Of a stretch of DNA of 60,000 nt, positions 42,386 to 53,286 are shown in pieces (the first letter of the stretch is position 1; each line of letters begins with the position of its first letter). The DNA is taken from NCBI RefSeq assembly GCF_963678635.1, contig NC_087063.1:36618540-36678539 (forward strand), read 5' to 3'. Both the position numbers and the translations under genes were made by a program. Source of the DNA: Symsagittifera roscoffensis (taxonomy: Eukaryota > Xenacoelomorpha > Acoela > Convolutidae). The notes below the pieces were generated by a model. It had not been told where the DNA came from. It did no database searches and saw only the letters and a list, made by a program, of their open reading frames with translations.

Positions 42386-44309
42386 GTTACAGATGGACAA
42401 AGCACTGAGCACGTCTTTGACCATTTTTGTTGCGACCACTTAAAGTGGGGAGAAACTCTGTCTTTTGGTGCTTTTTTAAAGTTTTTGTTTTAAGCTAAAT
42501 CGGGTTCCACAAATTATCACCAGAATGGGTTGTGTGATATGTCATATAATCGTAGTTCTTTCAGTCCTGATTTGAAAGACAGTGTCGAGATAACCTGTTT
42601 AAAATTTTTGATTTTTAGCTTTAGTCTAGTTTCAATGAGACAGCAGTTAATTTCAAAAAATGAACCAACAGGCTTACAATATGAAATAAACTTTTGTTTG
42701 TGCCGCGAAAACTACGTTTTGTTCAAGTAAATATAAATTTGAAGTATTTTTTCCGCTTTTTTGGAATCGAAAATAAAAAAAAAACAAATTTAAGCGATAA
42801 AAGAAAACAAGTTTACTTTTAATGTTTTACGATTCATTTTTGAAGGAAATCATTGTCGAAATGCTTAGTTTACTATTATTATCAAATGCGCATAAAATTT
42901 ACTTGAAAGGAGTGATTCATCTTTTTTTGGTCGTGAAGTTTTTTTTTTCAGGAAGAAGACTAAAGTTTGTTCACGTTTAAGTTTGATTTGTTGCAGTTTG
43001 TCATGTGATTTTTTGAAGTTGAGTTCATGCAAACTGCACTGTTTAATAGCAAAAGTGCTATTGCCGCAGAAAAACGTGATTGTCTCTTAATGCCTTGATT
43101 TCCCAGCGGAGTAAAAATTGAAACTATTGACCCCATTTCTCTAGTTTTGATTTTTCATTTCGATTCTCTGATTTCATCAAGTTTTTTCTAACAACTTGTA
43201 AGCTATAGTTAAATTTCGCTCACCTACTTAATTAATGATTAGAAAATATTGGGAGTATTAGCTTAGATTCAATTGCTTTTCACCAAAGTTTTGAGGGCAT
43301 AAAAGCGTTCTTCTCTAGTTTTTCAGCTTGTTCCAGTTTTTTGATTATATGACGTGTCTGTAATGTGAAAATTTAACAGACTAGAAGAAAACAAATCTAA
43401 ACACTATATTAAAATGCGACATGTGTAACAAAAAATAAAATTACAGCGCTTCCTGAGCTTATAACCCGTGTCTTTTGACCCTCAGCGTTTTTACCCATCG
43501 TCAGCAAAAATTTTTGAAAATAACATAACCCGGTTAAAACTGAATCTTGTTTGAATCCGGAACATTTAAGACACTTGAAGGAGAACGGCGCGATAGTGTC
43601 TCTAAAGATCGGCATTAAAATGACCAAATAGTATTCAATAAAGAGAGAAAATATGCGCACTGCCAAAAACGCTTTAATTTTCAATAAAAAATATCTTGCC
43701 AGATGGTTAAACTTAAACTTGAGTTTGAGGCCCAAATTGACACACATAGCCGAAGCAGAACTTCGCACCAGTTGCGTACGACGCAAGCGTAGCATTTCAA
43801 TAATTTCCGAAAAACAATCGAAAAACACAACCACAGTTTTAAATTAACTTCAAGTGTTCACTGAGCAGCACCTAAGCCGGCAAGAATGGTAGACCCCAAT
43901 TTGTCCAGAAACAAATAATGCCATAAAAATATCATAAAAAGTTCGAGAAAAAAGGTTGTAAAATCTTGCAACAGAAACAATCTGATTTTTAAAAATTGTT
44001 TACCATTTTTTGGTTTTGAAGCGACATAAAATAGAGTAACTAAGCCAAAAAAAAGTGAGCTGAGACAATATAGTCCAAATAAAGTTTTAAAGCGGAAAAA
44101 AAGAAAAAGGAAAACCAAGGAAAACAATCAACGAGGCAGCATGCATTTTACAGATGACAGGGGTAATCCAAAAACACTTGCATTCACGAAGGCTGATAGC
44201 ACAAAATAATCTTCAATATGGCTTTTGAGCCGGAAAAACAGAAACGAAAGTCTGAAAAACCAATCTTTACCGGAAAAATAATCAATTTCATTCACAGTGA
44301 AAAAAAACA

Positions 44310-44390
44310 AGAACCGGCCAGGTCTCGAACCCAGGACTTTAGGGTACAAAGATATCTGCGTTATCCCTGGGCCAATTGAAAAGATCTCGA
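44310..44390 (-). repeat. tRNA-derived SINE head
   Basis: On the minus strand: ttggcccagggataacgcag, ...taaagtcctgggttcgagac (B box), ctggccgg. Same family as the SINE embedded in the BEL flank segments (23255, 29128, 35008). Confidence 0.5.
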
Positions 44391-45026
44391 TATTGACAAA
44401 GTTTGGTAATAAGCAACTTCACATTTTTGCAAATGTTTCAGAAAAGATGTTCAGGGTAAGAAAAAGTGTAAATATTATCTTAAATACCATCCCGCTAGTA
44501 TTAAAGTAATTTGCAAAATAAAGCTTCAAAACAAGAAAGCTACTCTAAACTTAATTTTCCGAGGACCAAGTCATTTCGAAGTGCAAGTATTTCATTTGTG
44601 AATAACTAAAAAATTTCCGCTTTTTTGGAAATTGCTGCCATGCCAACGTAGTGTTATGGCCAGCTCATAGTCTCAACATAGGGAATTATAGAGGCAACTT
44701 TTCTGGGATTTAATTGCCTGAAAACAAAATTAAATAAAACCGATTATAGATTTTTTGTTGAATAAGTTTCCCGCGAGGCTCCAAAGAACGGCTTGTTTTT
44801 TTTAAAAAAAAAAAGGACAAAATTTTAAATCAAATTAAATTTAAAAAAAATAATTTAACATTCATCAACTTGGCAAAATTAGGCTTCAATATGGAATAGA
44901 AGTTTGTTGAAGATAGATAGATATGCTAGGAATGAAAACATAGCGTGAAAGAAGAGCACATCAGTTTGTTCTTCAGAAATCAGCATTCTGTCTTGCGCCT
45001 TTTTGTTCAAAGAGTTTTGTTCGGAC

Positions 45027-45447
45027 TTTCGAAAGTGATTCGATCATCTGTAACTGCGTTAAAATAAACTTAATAATCCGATTTTTGAAGAAACCAAGTA
45101 ATATATATGCCCGGGTGTTTTTTTTCCAGCGCCGTTTTAAAAATTTGACTGCATATGGGTATCGATCCGGCTATCTTCGGATTGCCTAGCGAGTATGCTT
45201 GCCAAGCGAGTACCCTCGATTAATAGCTGATAACTTCAACGCGCGAATTTATAAGCCGAATTATTCCGCATTCATAATTGTTCGTAACTGAATTGAGGCA
45301 AACTAATTGGTCATTTTAAGTCCACTCGAATTTTAGTACTTTTTATGTGGTATTGGAAATTCTTGATTAATCAAAATTATATTGAACAAAAATTATTCGA
45401 GACCAGAAAATTCATGGCTTTGCCTTGATATTCGAGCAGTCTTGTTT
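45027..45447 (-). repeat. tRNA-related dispersed repeat, - copy
   Basis: Reverse-strand relative of 42074-42385: ggactttcgaaagtgattcg end, atatatgcccggg, gggtatcgatccgg (B box on the minus strand), and ...cgagcagtcttgttt head. Confidence 0.5.
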
Positions 45448-46792
45448 CTTTTTCGGAACATTGAGCAAAAAATTTAAAATGACTAAGTCTTGAACTTATC
45501 AATTTTTCATACATTTGCACAGCAACCGGCTATCTTTAATTTTTTTGTATGGACTAAAGGGCCAGATTAAAAATGTTTCATCCAAACGGTAGTTCTGCGC
45601 AAGTTTCGTTTTAGTCACTTGACATTACTGCCCTCTTTAACTAAGAATAAATATACCGTACTTTATCTCTATAATGTACGGTTAATTATAAACACCAATT
45701 GCGAAATTGTTCTTGATACTCATACCGCGCCCTCATCGAGCCCAATCCAGATTTTATCCGGCTATGCCTTTTTTGCATAATCATGTAACAATCTCATACT
45801 CGATTGATGAGGTCCCTCCCACCCCACCCGTCTTTTCTTGACAGTCAGTGTGATGGTGCGGTGGCAAGGGGGATTTCAAATTGGATTTGGTGGCGGTGGG
45901 GGTCAATAGAGGGTAACAGATCAAATGGGACAGGAAGTTGTAGCGTGATTGGTGTTGTTGGCGTTATGGGAACCAGACTCAACTTTTAAGTCCCGTTATC
46001 AAGAACAGCACTAATTCAATGCCGGAAATGAACAGAGCTGAGCAAAGGAGAAAAAGAAACGACCCAAGTTGCCTAATTTTGCCCCCTTAATGGTTGCTCC
46101 GTCTGATTACCTGGGCTAAAACTAGGCGTCCAATTGAATGGAAAAATGATTGCTCCTTTGTTCTTCGACATGCTGCCCTTATAAATCTTTTAATCTAAAA
46201 TCATCCAGCTCCAAAAAACAATTATTGCAGGCCAAACAAAACAGCGCCTTATATTTTTCAATCAACAAGACCCCGAACACTGTTTCATTACTTAATAAAT
46301 AGCGCCAGTACAGGTATCGGCAATCGTCACTCTGTTTTACAGAGGCCACTTTCAAGTTTATTTTACCAAATAGGGCGAGGAGGTATCAGGCCAATAAAAA
46401 TTGATACGAAAAGTCAAAGAAGGGATACAAAGTGGGCTATTAATTTCACACCTTCTCAAAACTCCCCATCTAATTATCCTAATCTCACCAGTTGAAATTG
46501 CACAGAGCGCCCAAATCCCTTCTTAGCTAGAAAGGAACAGCTAATACCGTAAACCATCGCGACCACTTATTAAACTTTTAATTGGTCTTTCACCCATCAT
46601 TTCCAATCCGCGAGATTAGACTCCTTCTCCGCTCACTCTTTCTCTTCCGACTTAGCCCTCTGTTCAAATTGCTATTCGCTCTCTCATTTGCTTTCAAAAC
46701 CCCCCAACTTGTCGCTTCAGTTCCGATCAGCGTCCACACCTGATTCCAATTATATCCTTCAAGATCTACAAGTCAATTCCTCTCCTGAAATT

Positions 46793-46806
46793 GACGTGCT
46801 ATAATA
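46793..46806 (+). promoter_or_regulatory. TATA-like element of the neuropeptide gene
   Basis: gtgctataataac about 85 bases before the ATG at 46886. Only a TATA-like match; no other support. Confidence 0.3.
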
Positions 46807-46885
46807 ACACTTCTCTCCATTTTCATCTAAAAAGGCCTCCAAAAAACACCACAAAGCACAATACAGCAGTCTCTAGTTGCACAAA

Positions 46886-47269
46886 ATGAATGCCCCAATT
46901 AGTTCAGCCGCCGTCGCCGCAGCTTTTCTCCTATTCTGCTGTGCCATTTTGGCAGTCCGAGCATCAGACGAGGGCTACCCGGTGAATGTTGAGACCCGTG
47001 CAATCTACGACTTTGGACAGCCTCTCGGAAACCTGATCACATCGCCCGACGTGCGAAGATTCGGAGGAGTGACGGAAGAGACGCCCGACAAGCGAATGGG
47101 GGGATATAGTGTGTTTGAGAAACGAATGGGCGGCTACGGGGGACTGGGACTTAAGAAGCGCATGGGGGGATATTCGAACTTCGAGAAGCGAATGACGGGA
47201 TTCGGGGGACTTGCTAAGCGAATGGGCGGATACTCCATCCTCAAGCGAATGGCTGGATACCAGATTTAG
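46886..47269 (+). CDS. Neuropeptide precursor with repeated MGGY-type peptides
   Basis: Secreted prepropeptide of 127 residues from the first ATG. Signal peptide: SSAAVAAAFLLFCCAILAVRA, cleavage likely after ALA/VRA-type residues near position 27. A spacer follows, then six peptides bounded by KR: MGGYSVFE, MGGYGGLGLK, MGGYSNFE, MTGFGGLA, MGGYSIL and the C-terminal MAGYQI. None has a C-terminal Gly for amidation, so the mature peptides would be free acids with a conserved M-x-G-(Y/F) start, unusual because most invertebrate families conserve the C-terminus. I cannot assign it to a named family. Single exon; TAG at 47267-47269, 104 bases before the assembly gap. Confidence 0.85.
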   Translation: MNAPISSAAVAAAFLLFCCAILAVRASDEGYPVNVETRAIYDFGQPLGNLITSPDVRRFGGVTEETPDKRMGGYSVFEKRMGGYGGLGLKKRMGGYSNFEKRMTGFGGLAKRMGGYSILKRMAGYQI

Positions 47270-47373
47270 ATTAAGTTCAAAATTTCCACTTAAGTTTGTC
47301 AAATGTTATCTTGCATTTTGTGTTCAACCTAATCGATTTTCCCAGCAATTCAATCAGATGAATTAGTTCTTTT

Positions 47374-47573
47374 NNNNNNNNNNNNNNNNNNNNNNNNNNN
47401 NNNNNNNNNNNNNNNNNNNNNNNNNNNNNNNNNNNNNNNNNNNNNNNNNNNNNNNNNNNNNNNNNNNNNNNNNNNNNNNNNNNNNNNNNNNNNNNNNNNN
47501 NNNNNNNNNNNNNNNNNNNNNNNNNNNNNNNNNNNNNNNNNNNNNNNNNNNNNNNNNNNNNNNNNNNNNNNNN
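47374..47573. other. Assembly gap (200 N)
   Basis: A run of exactly 200 N, a conventional placeholder. The true distance and even adjacency of the sequences on either side are unknown. Confidence 1.
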
Positions 47574-47795
47574 AAACTTATCTACTCTATCGTTAGTTCT
47601 TTCAATTGGGGGACTACAACATCCATATTCCATCATCATTCTCCGTATTTCATCAAAGGGTTAGTTGCTAAGATGCTTTTCCTAAAAAAATTTAAGGAAT
47701 TTAATAAGTTAAATTACATTAATAATCAAACAATTCACTACATCGTATAGTAAAATTACTGCAAAAATTTACAGTTACAAATACAAAATTCACTT

Positions 47796-48195
47796 TTACA
47801 TAAAATTACTGATAAAATTCAAAACATACACATCATGAACATTATTCAAGTTCTTCTGGAAGAATTTAAAAAGGAGAAATGCTGAATAAATTGCGTAAAA
47901 ACCACACAAATTATCAGTTTTTTTGTAGCTTTCGAGGAACCATTCGTCGAAACTTTTTTGTCAAAAAAGGGTAAGTTGATCTCTTTCTTCCCAAAGAATC
48001 AGCAAAGTAGTAGCTTTTATTCATTCGAGCAATCATAGTCCAGTGTTCTCCTTTATCATTGCTTGGGGCTGAGTTAATAATTCTAAAAGAGTATTTTGTT
48101 AGTTGAGGTACTGTATCAGAAGGGTATGATCCCATGTACTAGAACCTGAGCTCTGGAATTCTTTCAATAATTTGCAAAAGTGAAATGTTATCCAT
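47796..48195 (-). pseudogene. Adenain-like cysteine protease, broken
   Basis: Maturation protease of the Polinton virion set. Seen: catalytic His in GEHWTMIA, Asp in YYFADSLG, and Cys in CGFY (codon 47906-47904). Two breaks: an in-frame TAG at 48141-48139, 18 codons after the ATG at 48195, and a 1-base frameshift in the A-run at about 47916-47922, before the catalytic Cys. About 130 codons overall, on the short side for the family. Confidence 0.8.
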
Positions 48196-48259
48196 CTTTG
48201 CAATTGTAGGCTGATTTACAGCTAAAAATGAAACTGATAGTTTGATAGTGTACTTTAGG

Positions 48260-48520
48260 TTAAAAACATTTAGGAATTGAATCAACAAAGTCCCATACAC
48301 AAGCCTTATATAGTGGGCAAAGTTTATTGAATACTGTTTTACAGTCTAGGTTGAAGAAGTGTCTCGGGTTTTCAACTAAACAGCATTCCTTCTCTATTTT
48401 TTCTCGAGCTTTAGGTCTGAAGAAAAACAATATAGATAGTACAGAGATAGTAACAAAGAAAAGTCCCAAAAAAGTTACAATATTTTTATAGGAACCTGAA
48501 AACTCAAAAAAATTAAACAT
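48260..48520 (-). CDS. Small single-pass membrane protein of the Polinton
   Basis: 86 residues from the ATG at 48520, overlapping the end of the capsid gene by 8 bases. One transmembrane segment (IVTFLGLFFVTISVLSILFFF), then a basic stop-transfer and a Cys-rich tail (six Cys). Unrecognised; short TM proteins in this position are common in Polintons. Confidence 0.55.
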   Translation of the reverse strand: MFNFFEFSGSYKNIVTFLGLFFVTISVLSILFFFRPKAREKIEKECCLVENPRHFFNLDCKTVFNKLCPLYKACVWDFVDSIPKCF

Positions 48521-49834
48521 TTTTAGCGACTGTTTCGAATTTGTCAATTTGAATATTTGATAGTCTTTCTCCCAAGACTATCACTTCCGTTACTTGCTCC
48601 AAGGGAAATTGGAAAAACATTTCTAATCTCAAGCTTTCTGCACTAAGTTCTGGATAATGCAAGTGTTCAGCGGCATCCTGTAGTGAAGTCAAGTCGAAAA
48701 CTAGAATATAGTGATTTTGAAAATCTTCCATAGGAAGAGCTGGAAAATCTTCGTTAAACTGCATTGCTTTCATTGTTGTAACATAGGGTCGACAAGGAGA
48801 AGTTGTATCTAATGAAATAATTGCTCTTCCACCCCGAATAATTCTAAACTCTCTCAAATGAAATTGTTGACAATTGAAAGGATTTTCATAAAAAGATCCC
48901 GCAACAGCCGAATTCGTATTCATTGCAACAGCTATCCTTCTGATTGGGGCAAAATTGAAAACATTTTCCTGAATAAACTGGTTTTGACGAGATGGAATGA
49001 TAAAGGTTCTTGCTATAGTTTCCATGTAATTGTAATGAGCAGGTTCCCTTTCCAGATTCCATTGCAAATATTGATGATTAGGTTCAGCTACTAAAATTCT
49101 TCTTGTAAACAGTGAACAATCAACTATTTTCAGACTGACATTTGGATTATCAGATAACATGTAAAAATTAGGTCTAGCTCGAATAAGTTTAATTCGAACT
49201 TTGGTATTTGGTAGCAACAATTTTTCGCAAGTAAACAAATCAATGGCGAGCCTCCCATAGAGTGAAAAAGTTATCCCTGTTCCAAGGAATTTGCTCTATC
49301 AGTGAATGGATACATATCAAATGCATCAGGATTTTCTTCAAAACTGTATCCATGACAAGCAAGAATTCCTTTATTACTCACTGCTGACGAGTTGAATTCG
49401 TTCGATATCTGTGCCTTATGAGGATATAACCCATTGGCATTGTAAACCATTGTATTGTTAAAATAAACTTCACAGTTGGAGAATAGAGAATGTAGTAGAT
49501 TGTTTACATAAGTTAAGTAAGTTTGTGGTTCCTCATCTGAATTTTCCTCCGATTTTGCTTTATGTTCTGCTTTTTCGTTTTTGAAAGCATCAAACAATCT
49601 TCCTTTGAATAGTTGAAGCTTTAAGCTACGATGGGTATCACGCATATCCAAGTAGAGATTACGATCCGTTTCAAATTCAAACTCAATACTGCTTTCATCC
49701 AGAGAAGTACTGGGGAATACTTCTTGTGTGTAAGATGACCTAATTGTTTCCAAAACTGGGACTTTATCAAAAATCTCCAAAGAAGAATTTGTAAACGCTC
49801 CGTACCGAAAATGACTACTTTGATTTACACTCAT
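48513..49834 (-). pseudogene. Major capsid protein (double jelly roll), frameshifted
   Basis: Resembles the F54H12.2-type capsid proteins of invertebrate Polintons. N-terminal piece 49834-49271 (187 codons; EFETDRNLYLDMRDT, VYFNNTMVYNANGLYPH) and C-terminal piece 49238-48513 (241 codons; VRIKLIRARPNFYMLSD, HLREFRIIRGGRAI). Together about 440 codons. One frameshift falls at about 49250-49272, around a T5 run. The ATG of the first piece overlaps the stop of the upstream gene as ATGA. Confidence 0.85.
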
Positions 49835-50178
49835 TTTATCTTGTCAAAAATGTCTTTGCGAGAGCGACTGATTTTTGAACTACTCTTTTGGGAAATGGTT
49901 CTTCTTGTTCTAGGCTTGGATTTCTTTTTTCCACGTCCCAGCTGTTTTCGAACTGTTTTTGTTCCAACATCTTTTGCAAACGTTTTGAGTTTTTTTCGTC
50001 CACTGACAACTTCTCTAATCTCTGGAGCGGCAATTTCAAATAAATCTGCTCCGACTCTTTTTGCAGCTGGGACTATATATTTTTTAATGAAGGGAATTGC
50101 AAGAGCACCAAAACCTCTTCCACGCTGCCTTGCATGTCCACAAAAAATAGGAAAATTAGCTGAACTTTGAGCAACCAT
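49831..50178 (-). CDS. Basic core-like protein (adenovirus core/pVII-X style)
   Basis: 115 residues, strongly basic. A Gly-rich block RQRGRGFGALAIPFIKKYI followed by VPAAKRVGADLF is typical of a Polinton protein linked to adenovirus minor core proteins; the C-terminus is a Lys/Arg/Ser tail (RTRRTISQKSSSKISRSRK). Probably binds DNA in the particle. Intact; its TGA overlaps the capsid ATG. Confidence 0.65.
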   Translation of the reverse strand: MVAQSSANFPIFCGHARQRGRGFGALAIPFIKKYIVPAAKRVGADLFEIAAPEIREVVSGRKKLKTFAKDVGTKTVRKQLGRGKKKSKPRTRRTISQKSSSKISRSRKDIFDKIK

Positions 50179-50179
50179 T

Positions 50180-50987
50180 TCGTATGAAGTATAAATGAAA
50201 AATGATTATCCGAAATCTTGCGAAACAAGAGGACAACTCGTGTAATTCCTACGGACACAAAAGGAATTTTTTCACCTGTAGTATCCCTTAGTTCTATTTT
50301 TATGCTGTGGAAAGAGTTTTTTAATAATTTTTTAAATTGTTGATTTGTGAAGGATTGATAGTTCATGTACTGTCCTGTAGATATTATGTCTCCATTTTTT
50401 ACTTTGGCAGTAATGGAGTTTTTGTATCGCCTACTATATTATGTTCTATAATATCACTATAAATCATTAAGGAATGTATTCTTATAATATCGTAAGAATA
50501 CTGAGGATAATGTGGTCCTTTTCCTTTCATTATAACACCTGTCTGATTTTGTTCTAAATCACAACCAAAAATGTGACTCAAATCAGCACTTTGAATTATA
50601 AACACTGATTAATCCTCAGGTAAATGAATGGCAACTTTTTGTGTAATCTTATCTACTGATACATAAATTCCGTTATTTTTGTGCGCCTATACGTTTTCGA
50701 ACTTTGTCATTCATGGCTACAACTGTATCAACAATACTTGGATACAATCCAGGTTCAACATGCATCAGGACTTTTTCCTCAGGACTTTCTCGTCCATCTA
50801 CGAAAGTAAACTTTCCCTCTGTAACGTTTTGGTACAAAGAAGGGTACGATATTTCTGAAATAGCAACCTCCCATTCTCCTTTTAGATGTATTTGTTCCGG
50901 TAGAAAATTTGTAAAGGAACTAAGACTGTTATTCGGATAACAATTAAAAGAAGCATTAGTAACTAGCTCAATAGTAAAAGAATCCAT
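50180..50987 (-). pseudogene. Minor capsid / penton protein, broken
   Basis: Begins at ATG 50987 with MDSFTIELVTNASFNCYPNN, then HLKGEWEVAISEISYPSLYQNV, the hallmark N-terminus of Polinton penton-type minor capsid proteins. The frame breaks at about 50680, has an in-frame TAA at about 50610, and breaks again between 50400 and 50366. Later pieces (FIIQSADLSHIFGCDLEQNQ; VVLLFRK) are recognisable in order. Confidence 0.8.
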
Positions 50988-51030
50988 GACAACTGATCGA
51001 TAGAAACTCAATTTAAAAAATGACTTACCA

Positions 51031-51986
51031 CTAATCTGAACATTTTCTCAGCTCTTTTTCAAAAAATTTTCCCAGAATTTCTTCTTTTTCGAGATCTTTG
51101 ATGATGTATGTTGGAGGTTTTTTTGTAGATATTGTCGAAATTTCAAAAATTTCATCTGTAAACTGTGGCTTGTATCCTTTTCGGAACGGAATATCATTTT
51201 TCCAAATTCTAACTCTATCACCAATTTTGAATTTTAGTTTAGTATATTTCTTGAATGATTTGTTATACAATATTGATAAAAAATCACTGTTTTTCACATC
51301 TCTGGGAGATTTTACAATTGATCGATTTTTGCGGCAGTTCAATGTAGAAACAAATTGCTGCAATTTGGGGATAAATTTTTCACCATAATCTTCAATGTAA
51401 CGATATATTATATGTTTTAAAGATTGAATTGCTCTCTCAGCAAATGCAGCTTTGGTTTCACTCATTGTTGAGTAAACTTCAATGTCTTTCTCCTTGCAAA
51501 CTTTTTAAAAGTTCCCCCATATTCTGTTCCTTTATCAACCCAAAGTTTTTCAGGAGTGTTTTTTCGAGAAATCATTTTTCTAAAAGCTTGTAAAGTGTCT
51601 TTGGCATACTTTGTTTTCATTGTTTGAACTCTGAGAAATCTCGAAAAAATATCTACAGCAACTAATAAATACTTTACTCCATTGTTTTGACTAGCTAATT
51701 TGTCTACAAAAGCCAAGTCCATACACCAGATTTCATTGATATATTTAGAAAACGCTTGAAGTCTTCGGAAAGACCTGATTGGTGGACCAAATTTTGTATA
51801 CGATGTCTTGGTTTGTAAAAACTTTTCTACTTTCTTTTTTGATAAACCACTCGCTTTACTCAAGTTTTGAATAGAACCGTACGCAGCTCTGCCCCTAGAA
51901 TACAATCTGTTTAGTCTTACCTTTTCAGATTTTGAAAGGGATCCAAGTTCCTCTATCTTTTGCTTTGGCATTCTTGTTAATAACAA
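51031..51986 (-). pseudogene. Polinton integrase, one -1 frameshift
   Basis: Retroviral-type DDE integrase. First piece 51986-51462: HTH-like N-terminus (YGSIQNLSKASGLSKKKVE), first Asp in WCMDLAFVDK, second Asp in VDKGTEYGG. Second piece 51465-51031: catalytic Glu in AAFAERAIQ, then a C-terminal DNA-binding domain (KIGDRVRIWKND). The frame changes at about 51498-51503, in TTTTAAAAAG on the coding strand; the shift is equivalent to losing one A or to a -1 ribosomal slip. Confidence 0.85.
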
Positions 51987-52335
51987 GTTTAGGAGGAATA
52001 TGTGTTGCTTCCAAAATTGTAAAGTAAATATCTGGAAAATCGGTATTTTTTCGCTTTAGTGCACACACAAAGTCTACAATAGATTCTTTTGCATCTCGAT
52101 TATCCAATATAATATTGTCTGACTGGCTGATTTTAATTCTAGGAGAATTCAAAATTAAATCAATAATATGCTTATTGTTGCTCGTTTTCAACCTCGCATT
52201 TACAGCACTGTAAATAGAATCAAAATTTTTTGGTACAATCTCCTCTTTTTCTTGCTTTTGTTCCAATTTTTGTTTTCTTGGAAGTGTACTTTGTGATTGA
52301 TAAACTGAGTACGGAATTAAAACAAACTGTTCCAT
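51925..52335 (-). CDS. Conserved Polinton protein of unknown role (MExFVLIPYSVY type)
   Basis: 136 residues, starting MEQFVLIPYSVYQSQ. A KHIIDLILNSPRIKISQSDN segment corresponds to the conserved region seen in similar invertebrate Polinton proteins next to integrase. Overlaps the integrase ORF by 62 bases in another frame. Function unknown. Confidence 0.55.
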   Translation of the reverse strand: MEQFVLIPYSVYQSQSTLPRKQKLEQKQEKEEIVPKNFDSIYSAVNARLKTSNNKHIIDLILNSPRIKISQSDNIILDNRDAKESIVDFVCALKRKNTDFPDIYFTILEATHIPPKLVINKNAKAKDRGTWIPFKI

Positions 52336-52391
52336 ACTATGTCAATCGTTTAATGACAAAAGGTGTGATGATAGATATCAATTGTAACCCT

Positions 52392-52640
52392 TTAGTTGAA
52401 CTTAAAATAATTCTTCTTTTGTGTAGAGGATTTCTTTTTTGTGTTAGTTCTGAAATTTCTTTTCGATATTTTACTACGTCTTCTTTCCGAAGATCTCGAA
52501 GCTCTCCTCTTAATAGGTTTACTAAACACTCGCTCAGAAACTGAATGAAATCTTTTGGGCAATTGAGAATGAATTGTTTTCGAAGCCTTAGGGAAAATTT
52601 TTTGAAATATTGGAAGAATAGAGACGTATTGGGTACTCAT
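52392..52640 (-). CDS. Small basic protein
   Basis: 82 residues, Lys/Arg/Ser-rich (KPIKRRASRSSERRRSKISK). Candidate DNA-condensing or virion protein. Overlaps the ATPase C-terminus by 53 bases. Confidence 0.45.
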   Translation of the reverse strand: MSTQYVSILPIFQKIFPKASKTIHSQLPKRFHSVSERVFSKPIKRRASRSSERRRSKISKRNFRTNTKKKSSTQKKNYFKFN

Positions 52641-53286
52641 CGTCCAAAAACTTTGTCTCTATTCCAGCTGGTAAGTAAAATTTTGTTGGAACTGAGCCAC
52701 TATTAGTGCAATACCAAAGTGAATCAACTGTTTTTGGGGTTAAATCAATAAGTAAATGACCATAAGGAACGGATGTTGCATCTTGATACCACTCTTTCAA
52801 TTGAGATCCTAGACCTAGTTGTTGACTTAAGGTATTGATTTGTAAAACATCCCTCGGCGACTTGAACAAGACTATGTGTGTATTTTGTAACTCTACATCT
52901 CGTCCTAATTTGCTTTTATGAAATAAATTGTGTTTGATGTATATTGTATTCAGACCCCTGTGTCTCCCCGCAGTAGCAATTTTTACAAATTGTTTGGAGT
53001 TTGAAATTTCTTCACAAGAATCATCAAATATAAGCAAATACTTAGTTCCAATATTGGGGAGATTTTCAATCAAGTCAAAATCTACTCCTTGGATAAATTT
53101 AAGGTTTTTTCTTTGCATTTGACTATAAAGAGGTTGATAATGTTGATAAAAATAAAAAATTTTGTCGAATGCTGGTTGAAAAGTACCAATTTTCAACCAA
53201 TCAAAAATAAGATGCGATTTTCCAGATCCACTTGGTCCAACTAGGGAAATAAAAATTCGTTCTTTGGTAGATATTATTTTATTCAT
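52588..53286 (-). CDS. Genome-packaging ATPase (FtsK/HerA, A32-like)
   Basis: 232 residues from ATG 53286. Walker A GPSGSGKS, Walker B YLLIFDDS, then GRHRGLNTIYIKHNLFHKSK and VLFKSPRD, characteristic of Polinton packaging ATPases that translocate DNA into capsids. Intact. The ATG overlaps the stop of the upstream membrane protein as ATGA. Confidence 0.9.
   Translation of the reverse strand: MNKIISTKERIFISLVGPSGSGKSHLIFDWLKIGTFQPAFDKIFYFYQHYQPLYSQMQRKNLKFIQGVDFDLIENLPNIGTKYLLIFDDSCEEISNSKQFVKIATAGRHRGLNTIYIKHNLFHKSKLGRDVELQNTHIVLFKSPRDVLQINTLSQQLGLGSQLKEWYQDATSVPYGHLLIDLTPKTVDSLWYCTNSGSVPTKFYLPAGIETKFLDDEYPIRLYSSNISKNFP

Larger units (their letters stand above)
41869..46885 (+). other. Intergenic region between the kinase and neuropeptide genes
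   Basis: No coding gene recognised. Contains an opposed pair of SINE-like repeats (42074-42385 and 45027-45447) and a tRNA-like SINE (44310-44390). The last 1.1 kb before the neuropeptide gene is less AT-rich and free of the repeat families, so may hold its regulatory DNA. Confidence 0.4.
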
